The notes beneath the pieces were generated by a model that had not been told where the DNA came from, made no database searches, and saw nothing but the letters and a program-made list of their open reading frames with translations. The position numbers and the translations under genes were made by a program. A stretch of DNA of 64,000 nt from Apus apus (lineage: Eukaryota > Chordata > Aves > Apodiformes > Apodidae): assembly GCF_020740795.1 (NCBI RefSeq), contig NC_067312.1, positions 36,680,905 through 36,744,904 on the forward strand. The letters run 5' to 3'. Below, piece by piece: positions 52,001 to 62,400 of this stretch (position 1 is the stretch's first letter; each line of letters starts with the position of its first letter).

Positions 52001-54634
52001 TTTTTCCCAGCTGAGCTTCTCCATGCTGCCCTAGAAAGCATTGTGGCAGTTGCACTGCCCAAGAAGAGAAGAGTTCTCTTGCTCAGAATATCCATTTCTA
52101 CACATCCAGTATCTTTTGGGGCGACACAGTGCAGTGTTTGTGCAAGCTTCCCTAATCTCTGCTTCTATGGGGCTGGGTAGGAAAGGAACTACACCACAGC
52201 TGGGGAATGTGTGAACTCTGCCTGGACAAGCCTTGTTTTAATTAAGACTTTTAGCACTGGCAGGCTGGTCTTCTCTCCAAGAGATGCCATGAGATTTGTT
52301 ACAGGATACATTAGATAGGATACTTTTTTTTTTTTTCCTTCCCCGGATTAGTGTAAAAGCACAAAGGTTTAGGCAGGGGGAAAAAACAGTTAATTGCATT
52401 TTGACAGATGTGCTACCATACTTAGTGAGCAGCATAATTAACAGAGATCTGAATTAGTCAATCAATTTCTCATGGAGATTTAAAAAGAGGAACATCTTCA
52501 CCCATGTAATACGTCATTTGACAAAAATGGGCTATCCAGAAATCTAAAAACGTAACTAGCTACTCTTAGTATGCTACCTTCTGAATGCTGAGAGTAGTAC
52601 CAGTTTCACCATTATTCAAATACTAAGGATTGGAAAGGTTTGAAGGTAAACTCAAGCCAACATTTTGACTTTTTCCAATGTATTAAGAAAAATACCAAAA
52701 CCTCATATTAACTCCCACCAGAAAGCAAGAGTGTGGCAAGGAAAATGTCAGAGCATCATTTTGTTTATTGCTATAGCATGTGATCTTTTTCCTGCCTACA
52801 GCTGAATATACGTCCTGTAAACCCCTTAACAGCATCAGAACCTGTGCATGTTGCCATAGTCTCCCCATGTCTGGGCTTGAGAGGGCAGAGACCCTTAGAG
52901 TAAGAATATGAATTATCTTTTTTTTCCCCTGCCAGCATTAATTTTTCTTCAGTCCCTTAATTTCTCTTTCTTATTCAATTCTTTTCCTTCCACACTCCAT
53001 GACTGCCAGCAAACCCTGTTTCACGATGCTTGATGTGCTGGTGGTTTTCCCTCTGCCATCCCTTTGCTATGCCACAAAATCTTGTCTTGTGCTTGTCTAC
53101 AAAATAAATGTGCTCTTTTAAGTAAAGAAATGGCATGGAAAAGGATTAACTACTGAAATTTAGGCTCTGAAATGTCATTTTTTGGCAGTAAACAACTTGG
53201 CTGGGGGGGGTAGTATCCATCCTCAGCCACCTATGGCACCCTAGAAATGGGATCTGCCCATTTCTGGACATCATCCAGGTCCCTGGTGTTGTGGGCTGGA
53301 TGTGGGGTGCTCACTGTTTAGTTCCACTCAAGAAAGAAAAAAGCTGAGAGAGCAGCTCTTTCCCAACCTAGTTCTGAGTCTCTGCATTTTACAAACCAAT
53401 AGCAGATCAAGTGTCCTGAGGAAGAGTGCAGGTGGACCATTCAGGGTAGCTCAGCCTGGGCTTGTGCCCAGGGGCAGCCATGGCTGCAGTGAGTAGGCTG
53501 TGGAAGGAGAGTCTTGAGAAATGGACTTACCTGCAAAAATCTGGGGAAGAGACGGCTTTTATCAATGCCAATAATGATGTGTAGGATCTCCAGTATAGAT
53601 AACAACTGGCAAAGGCGCATTACAAGTCCTATGGAGTAAAATGTGTCGACCATGGAATCTACAGACAAAGTGAAGAGGAAAATTAGAGGGTGGTTGTATA
53701 GTGAAAGTCTGGACTAGCCACTGGGTTTGCTCCTGCCCTATGACATGAAATAAAGTTCACACAATACCAGATTTTTGGGTGGCAGAAGCAAGCTTTGGGG
53801 ACAGGAGGAGGCAGCCCATTCCCTGTGTGTGGCTCTGACACAGAGGCAGGAAGCTGAGAAAAGAATGGGATCTCCTATACTCAGTGCACTGGCAAGGGCT
53901 GGTTCAAAGTTACTGCTTTAAGATATTTCTAAATATGAGGAAATGTTGAGGAAATGTATGGGGAATGTCTAAACATGAGATGTTGAGTTCCTGCCTGTAT
54001 CTGTACTCACGGCACTTTCTAAATCAAATAGACCACAAAGCAGGCATTTTATGTACCTATAACTGTCTACCATTATAAATAACTTTAAATTTCTAGTCAC
54101 TGATTTTCTATTCTTGTGCCTTAACCTGAGGCAAGGGAAAAAGCACTATGTTGTAATGTTTTTGGAGACAGAGAGTCATGTGCAATAACCACAAAGATAC
54201 TCCTTCCTAGTGGCCTCAGTAAGGTCAATATTCACCATAATGACTGGACCTAGTCGCCTTTAGATCTATGTCTAAATCGAATGTTACTAGCATGCTGCTT
54301 AATATTAAAGCTCATTAGTAAAACAAGGGCTTCATTCCTGATGTGATACAAGAACATAGGTACCACTAATTTGTTCATCCTTTCTAACAGAAGAAATGAA
54401 AATATTTTTCTAATTGAAATTATAGCACTTGGTATTGGAGGTGCACCTATTCAGAATCCTAACTTCATATCTAATTTCATGTTTCTCTGTGTTGTTACCT
54501 CTTAAAAAGTTTAAGGAAAATGCAGGAGGAATCCTACCTTTTCCAAATGACATGAACCGGATGATCATATTTGTAAATATCCAGGAATGTCCACAGAATT
54601 GCATTAAGTCATACACAAAGAGGTAGGTGTTCAT
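42989..54634 (-). CDS. HACD4: Very-long-chain 3-hydroxyacyl-CoA dehydratase 4
   Basis: ER membrane enzyme of the PTPLA/HACD family. By family knowledge it dehydrates 3-hydroxyacyl-CoA in the third step of very-long-chain fatty acid elongation. Coding exons in transcript order: 54634-54538 (ATG), 53658-53531, 46814-46702, 44671-44565, 43925-43794, 43071-42989. They total 660 nt: 219 codons plus TAA, phases consistent, introns GT-AG. Seen: an N-terminal [11 protein letters not shown] block, [20 protein letters not shown], the RYTYNML region, YPLSVLA and [12 protein letters not shown], several hydrophobic segments, and a C-terminal KKRS that fits a KKxx ER-retrieval signal. Human HACD4 is about 232 residues, the extra ones being encoded by a first exon I could not place; the ATG used has a good context (TTCACCATGA). 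Oddity: the catalytic-type Tyr is present at residue 141, but the family's Glu seven residues on is Lys148. The gene is convergent with FOCAD. Confidence 0.93.
43072..44564 (-). other. Last two HACD4 introns
   Basis: Introns 43072-43793 and 43926-44564 flank the exon at 43794-43925. No repeat or other gene recognised. Confidence 0.7.
43794..43925 (-). CDS. HACD4: HACD4 exon
   Basis: 132 nt. The junction gives Ala, then [20 protein letters not shown] to [12 protein letters not shown]. Acceptor attttacag, donor gtaagt. This segment is highly characteristic of HACD4. Confidence 0.95.
44565..44671 (-). CDS. HACD4: HACD4 exon with the active-site motif
   Basis: 107 nt: [20 protein letters not shown] then [16 protein letters not shown]. 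Acceptor tgctgcag, donor G|gtaagg. The Tyr codon is at 44587-44589. The position expected to be Glu is AAA (Lys) at 44566-44568, next to the splice donor. Confidence 0.93.
44672..46701 (-). other. HACD4 intron
   Basis: 2.0 kb. A-rich patches at 46,390-46,430. No transposon recognised. Confidence 0.65.
46702..46814 (-). CDS. HACD4: HACD4 exon
   Basis: 113 nt: [20 protein letters not shown] to FLWNLLDVV plus two bases. Acceptor gtttttag, donor gtaagg. It lies 6.7 kb from the preceding exon. Confidence 0.93.
48757..48820 (+). mobile_element. CR1-type 3' terminus
   Basis: GGGGTTGGACTAGATGATCT then CTAGAGGTGCCTTCCAACTC and a final GATTCTGTGA, the typical CR1 3' end in plus orientation. Upstream sequence to about 48,380 may belong to the same element, but I cannot confirm it. 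Confidence 0.8.
49750..49860. repeat. Mixed TA/CA/TG microsatellite
   Basis: About 110 bp of alternating pyrimidine-purine dinucleotides, inside the large HACD4 intron. Confidence 0.9.
50336..50659. repeat. (GGAGA)n and (AGAGA)n pentamer array, 324-nt pure purine run
   Basis: About 40 copies of a GGAGA pentamer (50348-50549) change abruptly to about 20 copies of GAAGA (50550-50651). No pyrimidine occurs from 50336 to 50659. The open reading frames of about 115 codons through it are repeat artefacts. Confidence 0.97.
51664..51717. repeat. (TG)n-(TA)n microsatellite
   Basis: TG units followed by TA units, in the large HACD4 intron. Confidence 0.92.
53531..53658 (-). CDS. HACD4: HACD4 exon
   Basis: 128 nt. 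The junction gives Asp, then [20 protein letters not shown] to [11 protein letters not shown]. Acceptor gtctgtag, donor gtaagt. Close to the mammalian [17 protein letters not shown] block as I recall it. Confidence 0.94.
53659..54537 (-). other. HACD4 intron
   Basis: 0.88 kb with nothing recognised. Confidence 0.7.
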
Positions 54635-54641
54635 GGTGAAG
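54538..54641 (-). CDS. HACD4: HACD4 first recognised coding exon
   Basis: Acceptor ccacag on the minus strand, then C TTC ACC ATG. Reads [20 protein letters not shown] then [12 protein letters not shown], donor G|gtagga. The seven bases before the ATG are in frame with it, so an upstream coding exon remains possible. Confidence 0.9.
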
Positions 54642-57600
54642 CTGTGGAGGTGAAAATGACAAAGCATACGGTATGACTTACTGCAACATGCAAGCTTTCT
54701 GATCTGTAGAAATTACACCCCCATGGGACATGTTAGTAGATGAAAGAAAAATGGCTGAAATGTAAATGGACCAGGGAAAGTTGTCTGTGTCTGTCAGTGG
54801 TCACAGGGCAGTACTCTCCCTAACGGATCAAAGCCTCCCTTTGTTGGCATACCTAGGCTATACCCAGAAAAAAATTCTGACCTCTCACCAGTGTTGAGGG
54901 TGATCTGTGGCCATACAATGACATTTGAACCTCCAGAGGACAAAGTAACTAAATAAAGACATTACATGCAGTGCTGCATTCAAGCTGTCAAGGCTTGTCT
55001 CTGCCTTGACAGCTGACCAGGCACGAGGGACTGCTGGGTTAACACCCACTGCAGCCCTGCTGAGGTCCCTGGACTCCTGCAGAACTAGCCCTATTTGAGG
55101 TTTATGCTGCATCTGGGTGAAGTTTATCATGTCTTGCCCTCCAGACAGCTTATAATGCAAATAATTTGCAGTTTCTCCCACAGACAGCATAGTTGTAAGT
55201 ATTTGTAAAAACATAGATGAATAAATGGAACAGAAAGCCACAATTCAACCTGCTTTTATTTGAGGCAGTCTGAAGGATATATTTAACCAACTTACTCTGT
55301 GCTTCTCAGATAAACATTAGTGTCTTTGTCTTTCTGCACAGCCTGTGTTTCAAGTTGCATTTAATAAAGTTAATCTTCTCCTGCTGGAGCAGACTAACTT
55401 TCATAGGTAGTCTAACCTAAATTTCATAAGTAACATGACTTTTTGCAAAACTTAATGGGCTCTGGAGATACTTCATTTCCCTTTCCCATAAATGTATTTT
55501 CTTATTATTATACCAGAAAGAGGGGATTGCCTGTCCTCTGAGCATGAAAAAGACTGTCTACTGTCTACCTTTTTCTACCTTTTAGGATAACGTATTTTAA
55601 ATTTTGTACTAGAATTTATCTCCGGTGTTTGACCAGTTAATTTCCTGCCCCAGTAAGTAGTAAGAATTCTTTAAGCTGCCCCTTGATCCACTGTGTTAAT
55701 GTGGTATATCTGTGCCATTAAACATTATTTCAGTTGCTTATGTGCATTATATGTACAGGGAACTTCAGTGTTTAGAAATATCCAAATATGATAAATACAT
55801 ACATTTCATTCCCAGCATTGGAGTAAGACTATAAATAACAACACACACTTCTGTAAATTGATCCAGATAAACTGATCTTCTAAATTTTTCATTTAAGTAT
55901 GTCCTAGGGAGGTCAAAGAAAATGCCTTTCTTCCTCTCTTCCTGTTATGCAGGATGACTGCTATTCATATCATCACTTTGATAAGCACAGAAAGATTTGT
56001 TGGCATAATTCACCTCCTAAGAGACTTCAGTGCCCTTTGATACTATGAAAATATGACATAGGAGGACCCAAAGGATTATCTTCCATAAGCATTCATTTTG
56101 GGGAAATTATTACACAACTGAATTGGACTGAAGTCCAGTTACCTCTCTAAATATTGACCCAAAATTCCATTTGCTTTACTGTTGAATGACACTTTGTTCT
56201 CTCTTGTGGTAATAATAAAAGATGGGACACAGTACATTACAAAAAGGCAAAAAATTAAGAACATTGTTCTGATTTAAGAAACAAACTTATTATTGGATAG
56301 TTATGAATTACTGTAATGGGTATGAAAGTTACAGGAACAGTTCTAAAAATGTTAAGGCTTTCCAGTCAGCACCTCCACCCATCTCTTAGTTCTGATACTG
56401 CTAATGTGGGCTTTGCACGGGATGCAGGCTGAGCATGTGGTTTCTCTCTTCTTCTGAAGTTCAGTTGCCTACATCCGTCTCTCATCCTCAGAACTTGTCT
56501 TTCAGTGATGAAGGCTTATTTTCCAAACACTTCATTCATTGACTGGCTAGCAAATTGTTGTCTTTACAATTCTTAAACTGCTTAATCTTGAAACAACAGG
56601 GCCAAGCAAGAGGACCTTTGTAAATGCAGATTCACTTTAGTGTTTCAGCAATATGGCAGCCATTGCATGTTAGAACTCACCATCTTTAAAATGTACTGCC
56701 AACTGCTTGAATGTATACACATTGTTGGCATTTGTAGAGGGGCCCACATTCCCAGTGAAGTGCAGAGATGTGCTGTTGGGCAGCATGCTGGTGTCACCCG
56801 GGGGACCAATCCTGGCCCTAGAGCTGCGAGCAGCACAGCTCCTTCACTTGGTGATGCTCTCCACTGTGAAGGGCCAGCTTGGATCTCAAAATGGGATTTC
56901 ATTTGACTGCTAGTCCCCATACAAAAGGTACCTAAGACCAAACAGAAGCCTTTGAAAGAGGTGAACAAATCTGTAGAGAATAAAAGGTGATTTTGGTGTA
57001 ATCAAAGGAAACTGAAATGTAACTTTTATCTAAGGTCTTTCTCATCCAAAGGCTATTTTCTTTATCTAGAGAACCAGAAGGAGACTGAGGAAAACCTGTT
57101 TCACCGTCGTAACAGTTTTGTGTCACACTATAAAATTCAGCCATCTGCTCCTATTTGAAAGGTCACTGGCAGAAGAGACAGGATCTAGTTAGAGTTCCTG
57201 CTCCCCTCAGTTCACAGCAGGCATCATTCCACTTTTACTTCACAGAGCCTGCTTCTGCAGCTCCCTTGCAGACAAAACACTGACTAGCAATGCACTGGGC
57301 AGCTGCTCAGTTCCTCACCCTGCCCCAGACTTGCTGTCTCTACAAACCTTGCTTAGCCTCTGTGGCATTCAGGATGTATAGTGCTTGTCTCGAACAATCC
57401 AAGAGATAAGTGATGGACTGTGGCACTCAGGGTATCTGTTGTCTGTCTTGTGGCATCTGAGAGTTAAATGACATTTGCTGATGGACTAAAGAGACGTCTC
57501 AGCAACCCACCCAACCGTTTTGCTTCCCCTCCTGTGACGAGTACCTGAGAACTGGGGAGTTTAGTGTGGGACATGCTGAGATCGGAGACAAAGGAGTTCT

Positions 57601-57734
57601 ACAGCTGGTGCTGGAAGCAGAATATCCAGTGATAACCAGGCCCTGATACCTCATGAAAACCACTGACTTAACAGGACAAGGCAGAGTGCCAGTCTCAAGC
57701 CACTTCCTAGGACCGAAACTCCGCTGCAATAAAC
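54642..57734. other. Upstream of the first recognised HACD4 exon
   Basis: Either HACD4 intron 1 or 5' flank. Apart from the hairpin, I recognise no gene or repeat. Short open frames on both strands around 56,640-56,970 overlap each other and look random. Confidence 0.55.
54983..55014. repeat. Perfect 12-bp stem, 8-nt loop hairpin
   Basis: AGCTGTCAAGGC (54983-54994) and GCCTTGACAGCT (55003-55014) are exact reverse complements separated by TTGTCTCT. It lies 340 bp upstream of the first recognised HACD4 exon on that gene's strand. Confidence 0.9.
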
Positions 57735-58180
57735 TAATCCTGTGGTGCCAGCTGTCTCAACCTCCTCTTTGAAATGGCTGGTCTTAACAGCCAAACAAAG
57801 ACAATCTGCAGGACATAGCCCTGGAGCCATACCTACCCCCCTCCTATCTCAGAGGAGCACTGGAGAAGATAGAAGGATTTTTTTTTCCTGATTCAGGGAG
57901 AAAAGTGGGGGTGCAGTGGGCAAGAACTGTATAAAAATCTGGGACAGTATTGGTGCATTTTAAGCACTTCCCCACCAGGAACCACTTCCCCACCGACGAC
58001 ATCGCTGGACTGTGGTGGTAACTATGCTCTCTCTTGCTGTCCTCTGTATCTCTGCTTTCTTCTTTCTTTTCGGTCTCTGTTTTCCTCCCTGTCCTATCTG
58101 CTCTAGGGACTTTGCTGTGTTACTCTAATAAAAGTTTGTTGTGTGCGTGACATCTGACCTCGTTTGCATCTTAATTTCAC
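57735..58180 (+). mobile_element. Candidate LTR (avian endogenous retrovirus-like)
   Basis: TATAAAA at 57930-57936, then a C/T-rich leader and AATAAAAG at 58127, followed by TTTGTTGTGTGCGTGACATC. That is the promoter/polyA spacing of a U3-R-U5 LTR. Neither end nor a target duplication could be fixed; the 5' part may extend up to 400 bp further left, and sequence to about 58,430 may be internal. No retroviral coding region seen. Confidence 0.45.
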
Positions 58181-58860
58181 CATTTGGGATCACCTTTAAA
58201 CTTCTTCTCAGGTCCTGCTGGGCAACAAAGGGAGCAGCTGCCGTGTGGCTCATCCCAGGGGAGGGAAGGCAGAATCCAGCCATCCCAGCCTCCCACTGTG
58301 GTGAGGAGTGTTAGAAAGCAAGGGGGTTCTGCCCCATCTCTCGGAAGACCGCACGCCAGCCCCGGTGCCTCTTTGTGCACCTGATGTTGCGTTATCTTTG
58401 CTTTGTCCTGGCAAGACCGTAAAAAATTGCCACGTATCCGAATACCGGATTGTGACAGCCTCACTGATGCCTGGCTTGCAAAATGGATTGTCTGCTGCAT
58501 TTATTCCTTGTCATGTGATCTGCTTTAACACTTGCAGGTTGCTTTCATCTGGAGGCACTGAGGGATCATGGCACATTTCAGTACTCTGCCTGCACTGATG
58601 GCAGGAGAAAGAAACAGACAGGGGTCTTGAAGCAGAGAGACCCAGAAGCCTGGACGAATAGTCTTTTGTCAGTTCCACCTGTCAGTTAAAATACATTGAA
58701 ATGCTAGGGATGCATTAATCATATTTAGAATCAAACTGGTTTAGTGGAAAACTTTATCTGCTTTCTCTCTGGGCTCAAAATCTAGGAAACTAGATGAAAT
58801 ACAAGACCACTCAGAACTAGTACACACAACAGCATAGTCCCAAACACCTTCTTTTCCTTT

Positions 58861-58886
58861 TTCTTTTTTTTTTTTTTTTTTTTTTT
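58861..58886. repeat. Poly-T tract
   Basis: A run of T with one C near its start, just left of a CR1 fragment. Confidence 0.95.
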
Positions 58887-58921
58887 CCACCAGCAGAGCT
58901 ACCTCAAAAGAAGCATGGTCA

Positions 58922-59498
58922 GTAGGTCAAGGGAGGTGATTCTCCTCCTTGATTTGGCTCTCGTAAGAGTACTCCCACCTGCAGTACTATGTCCAATTCT
59001 GGAGCCCCCAACATAAGCAGGACATAGAGCTCATGGAGAAAGTTCAGAGAAGGGCCATAAAGACAATCAAAGGGCTGGAGCACCTATCCTATGAGGACAG
59101 GCTGAGAGAGCTGGGGTTCACCTGGAGAGGAGAAGGCTCCAGGGAGACCTTAGAGCAGCCTTCCAGTACCTGAAGGGGCTACAAGGAAAGCTGTGGAGGG
59201 ACTGTTTGCAAGGGCCTGCAGTGAGAGGCCAAGGGGTAATGGATCAGAACTGGAAGAGGGGAGATTTAGGTTAGACATTGTGAGGAAATTCTTCACTACG
59301 AGGGAGGTGAGGCACTGGAACAGGTTGCTCAGGGAAGTTGTGGAAGCCCCATCACTGGAAGTGTTCAAGGGCAGGCTGGACTGGGCTTTGAGCAACCTGA
59401 TCTAGTGGAAGGTGTCCCTGCCCATGCAGGGGTTTGGAACTAGATGATCTTTAAGTGCAAACCCTTCCAGTGCAAACCATTCTATGATTCTATGATAC
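58922..59498 (+). mobile_element. CR1 LINE 3' fragment (about 575 bp)
   Basis: Plus-strand tail of CR1 ORF2: CAGTACTATGTCCAATTCTG, GAGCACCTATCCTATGAGGA, FRLDIVRKFFTTREVRHWNR and [20 protein letters not shown]. It ends in the terminal CATTCTATGATTCTATGATA. Several frameshifts, inactive. Confidence 0.92.
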
Positions 59499-62400
59499 AG
59501 TTTTAGCTTACAAAACCTGATGTATTTCCACAGGCAGAAAAAACACTCAATTGTTGCATTTTAAATTTTTTTAAGCATGAAGTGTTCAGCGTATCTCTGG
59601 AAGCTGTCACCTGCGGTAAGCAAGGAGGTAGTTCCCTCAGTGTCTGAAATGTGGTCAGGACCATGTACCCCTTGAGCTAAGGTCACACCTAGCATAGCAG
59701 CAGCACCCAGCTCAGGGCAGCCCTTTCCCCAGCATGGTGTCCCTTGCAAGGTGCCAGGATGAAGGCCACCCTCTGCTCCCTCCTGCGGGGGTCCCACCCA
59801 GACGAACATGAGCTGAGCACTTCCCTGCCTCCAGAGCCAGAGCACTCTGCTGCCTTCCCGTGCAACCAGCCGGGCTGGCCGCACAGGAGGAAGCAGCCCT
59901 CGCGCTGCAACCAGAGGGCGATGTTCCTCTCTTATTTTTTTTTAAATTATTTATTTGTTTGTTTGTTTTTACTGTAGGAAACGTCTGCTAGAAAAGTCCC
60001 TTTGCTGACACGGTTTCCTTTAAAATCATACTGGTCTGAACTTCTACCCCTTCCACCCCGGTGACAAACTGCAAGCACTCTAGCTCAGGAAGAAGAAAGC
60101 GGCTGAGTACAAAAAAATGTGCTTTTCTCCCTCAGGCATATCCCACCCCATTTTATTTTACCCTTTTCACATCTGAGCCGTCTAGGTCACCTGTGCTCAA
60201 GAGGTATTACCTGTTGCAGGGGTCGGGTGGCAGCTCCCGCTCCTAACCTTCTTTTCTCTCTCTACAGCTGCAACATCTGTTGGTTAGATCACCCCTCCTC
60301 TTCCCTCTTCCCCCACCCCACGACGTCACCGCGTGTAGCGCTGAGCAGGAACAAGACTGCACGTCCCGAGAAGGGAGTTTCTAACTCCAGATGTCTCCGC
60401 TCCATTTGCGCGGCTTCTTACCCAGCCTAGTCTAGCCAAGCTTAGCATAACCTCACCTAAACTAACCTATCCTAAATTGGTTTCTTGCTGTTGTACCAGT
60501 AAGTCAGTCTGTAAATGCCACCAACTATGTCTCAACCCCGAGCAGTATTTTGAGGGATTATTGCAGAATAAATGTAAAATCTAAAAATTTGTTTTTCTCT
60601 TCTGTTTCAATCTTCAGTACCTGCAACAATGCTAACAAGGCTTTCAAATTAGAAGGCTGGGAGCATTGCATAACTGGAGCACTTTAAATTACTTAGATAG
60701 AGTAAAGAATTTTCCAGTTCCTAACCTAGAAATGACTATTTATTCCTGCCCCTGTGAAATACGGGCACTACTAGCAGAGATGTAAACCACTCCTGTTCTA
60801 CTTCTGCCCTTGTATGTTTGGCATATCTCAGCATAAATCAGATGAGGAAGAATGTCATAACATGTTGATAAACTCCCTTCTGCCAAGAAATAAGTTTTCC
60901 CACTGGTGCTCATGTGGAAGCCACATCCCAAGCTACGGTGAGATTTGAAATTTGATGCTATGACTGAAGAAGTCACCAAGGACATAATGAGTATAGATGT
61001 GGTGTGTAAGTACAAAAAGTCTGGGGAATAAAATGTGCCTTACTGGGTCTCATCCCTACTGTGAGTCATGTTGAGCTCCTGGCAAGATCATCTTCAGTAC
61101 CGTGTGGTGTCCTGGAGAGGTGACAAATGCCTCCTTGGCAAGTGGGTGGTTTCCTGGCAAACACAGTGGGACACCTTTTTTATTCCTGGTTCTCTCTCTC
61201 ACCTGGGACCTTAGCAGCAGGGTCATGCAGTTATGCCTCATTTCCCTGCTGGTGTGGCAGCTCACTTTTACTGCACAAGAACCATCATATTTTTCTAGCC
61301 TAGAAAATGTATTTCTTTCTCAAGAGGGAATAATAAACCAGTGCTAAATCTAGGGTGAAAGAATTAAACAAATGGCTATTGAAAGGCTCAGCCCATAGCT
61401 CTTGCAAAACAGCTACCACACTTGGTGTTGCTGGGAGGACAACTGGCGTGACTAATACTGCCAGGATTTGAGCTCACGACTGTAACAAGATCCAGCAGCA
61501 GGAAGAACTGCTCTTTTAAAACATCAGGAAAACACCTAAGAGCAACAAAGCTCACCTAGCTTTGTGATGTGCAAAATCCTTCTTGTGGGCAGCTGCCAAA
61601 TTAAAGACCCCCTCAGATGACAAGTGCATCTGCAGGAACTTGTGAGCTGGCCACCAGTTCCTTTCCATGGTGGCTGGAGGCAGGGGGACAGCTGGGGTGG
61701 TCTGGGCAGCCTGCAGCCACTATGTGGGGACCTTGCACCAGCTAGTGCTGCCCTGTCCCAGGTAGGGCTTCACAGCAAAGCAACCCCTGCTGAAGAGGTG
61801 GTGCCTTCCACTGGAGCATTTTGAGGGCTTTCCTTTCTTAGCACCTTGTCCCTGTGGACTGGAGGCCTGTTGCTTGCTGGAAAAATGTCTCCTGGTGTGA
61901 TGGTATGTGAAACAAGTGATGGATGTCAATGGAAGCAATGATGCTGGTATATGCCAAGCCCTCAAGCTGTTATGACACTAGACCAAAGTCGGAACACTTC
62001 CAAGCACACAGGGTTTGAAGAAAGGATTTTTGTTTAAAACATTCACAATTGTGTAAGCTGCATAGACATTTAGATTAAAACAAATATTAAATGGCAATAT
62101 TGGAACACATTAGCTGGACATAGGAAGAGTAGAATAGGTCCTGGAAAAAAATCTAGCTCTTATTTTTGATAAGTAAACTTCTTTCTCTACTCCAGCTGCT
62201 TCTCTTACAGAAAAACTTCTGCCTAGAGACTACTTAACCAGCATCAAAAATAGCTTGTATGTAACTGCTGGCATTTCTTAAAACACGCTTCATGACTCTT
62301 CAGCACATGCTAAGCCTAAATCTCCTGGATTTCTCAAAATCTAAACAGATTGTAACTGTTTCCGTGCATCACCATTTCCCTGCCTCATGATATGGGAAAA

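Larger units (their letters stand above)
46815..53530 (-). other. Large HACD4 intron
   Basis: 6.7 kb. Contains a CR1 3' end (48757-48820), TA/CA microsatellites, the 324-nt purine run and, at 48,380-48,700, a stretch with a faint endonuclease-like peptide (AEAWWDNH) that may be a decayed retroelement. No other exon found. Confidence 0.65.

Noticed and set aside
56640..56968. Overlapping open frames on both strands
   Set aside because: About 100 codons each, mutually overlapping, with no family match; consistent with chance in a locally GC-richer patch.
60328..60403. Minus-strand ATG frame (MERRHLELETPF...) as HACD4 first exon
   Set aside because: Its only donor leaves phase 1, which would put the next exon out of frame; it also shows no resemblance to known HACD4 N-termini.
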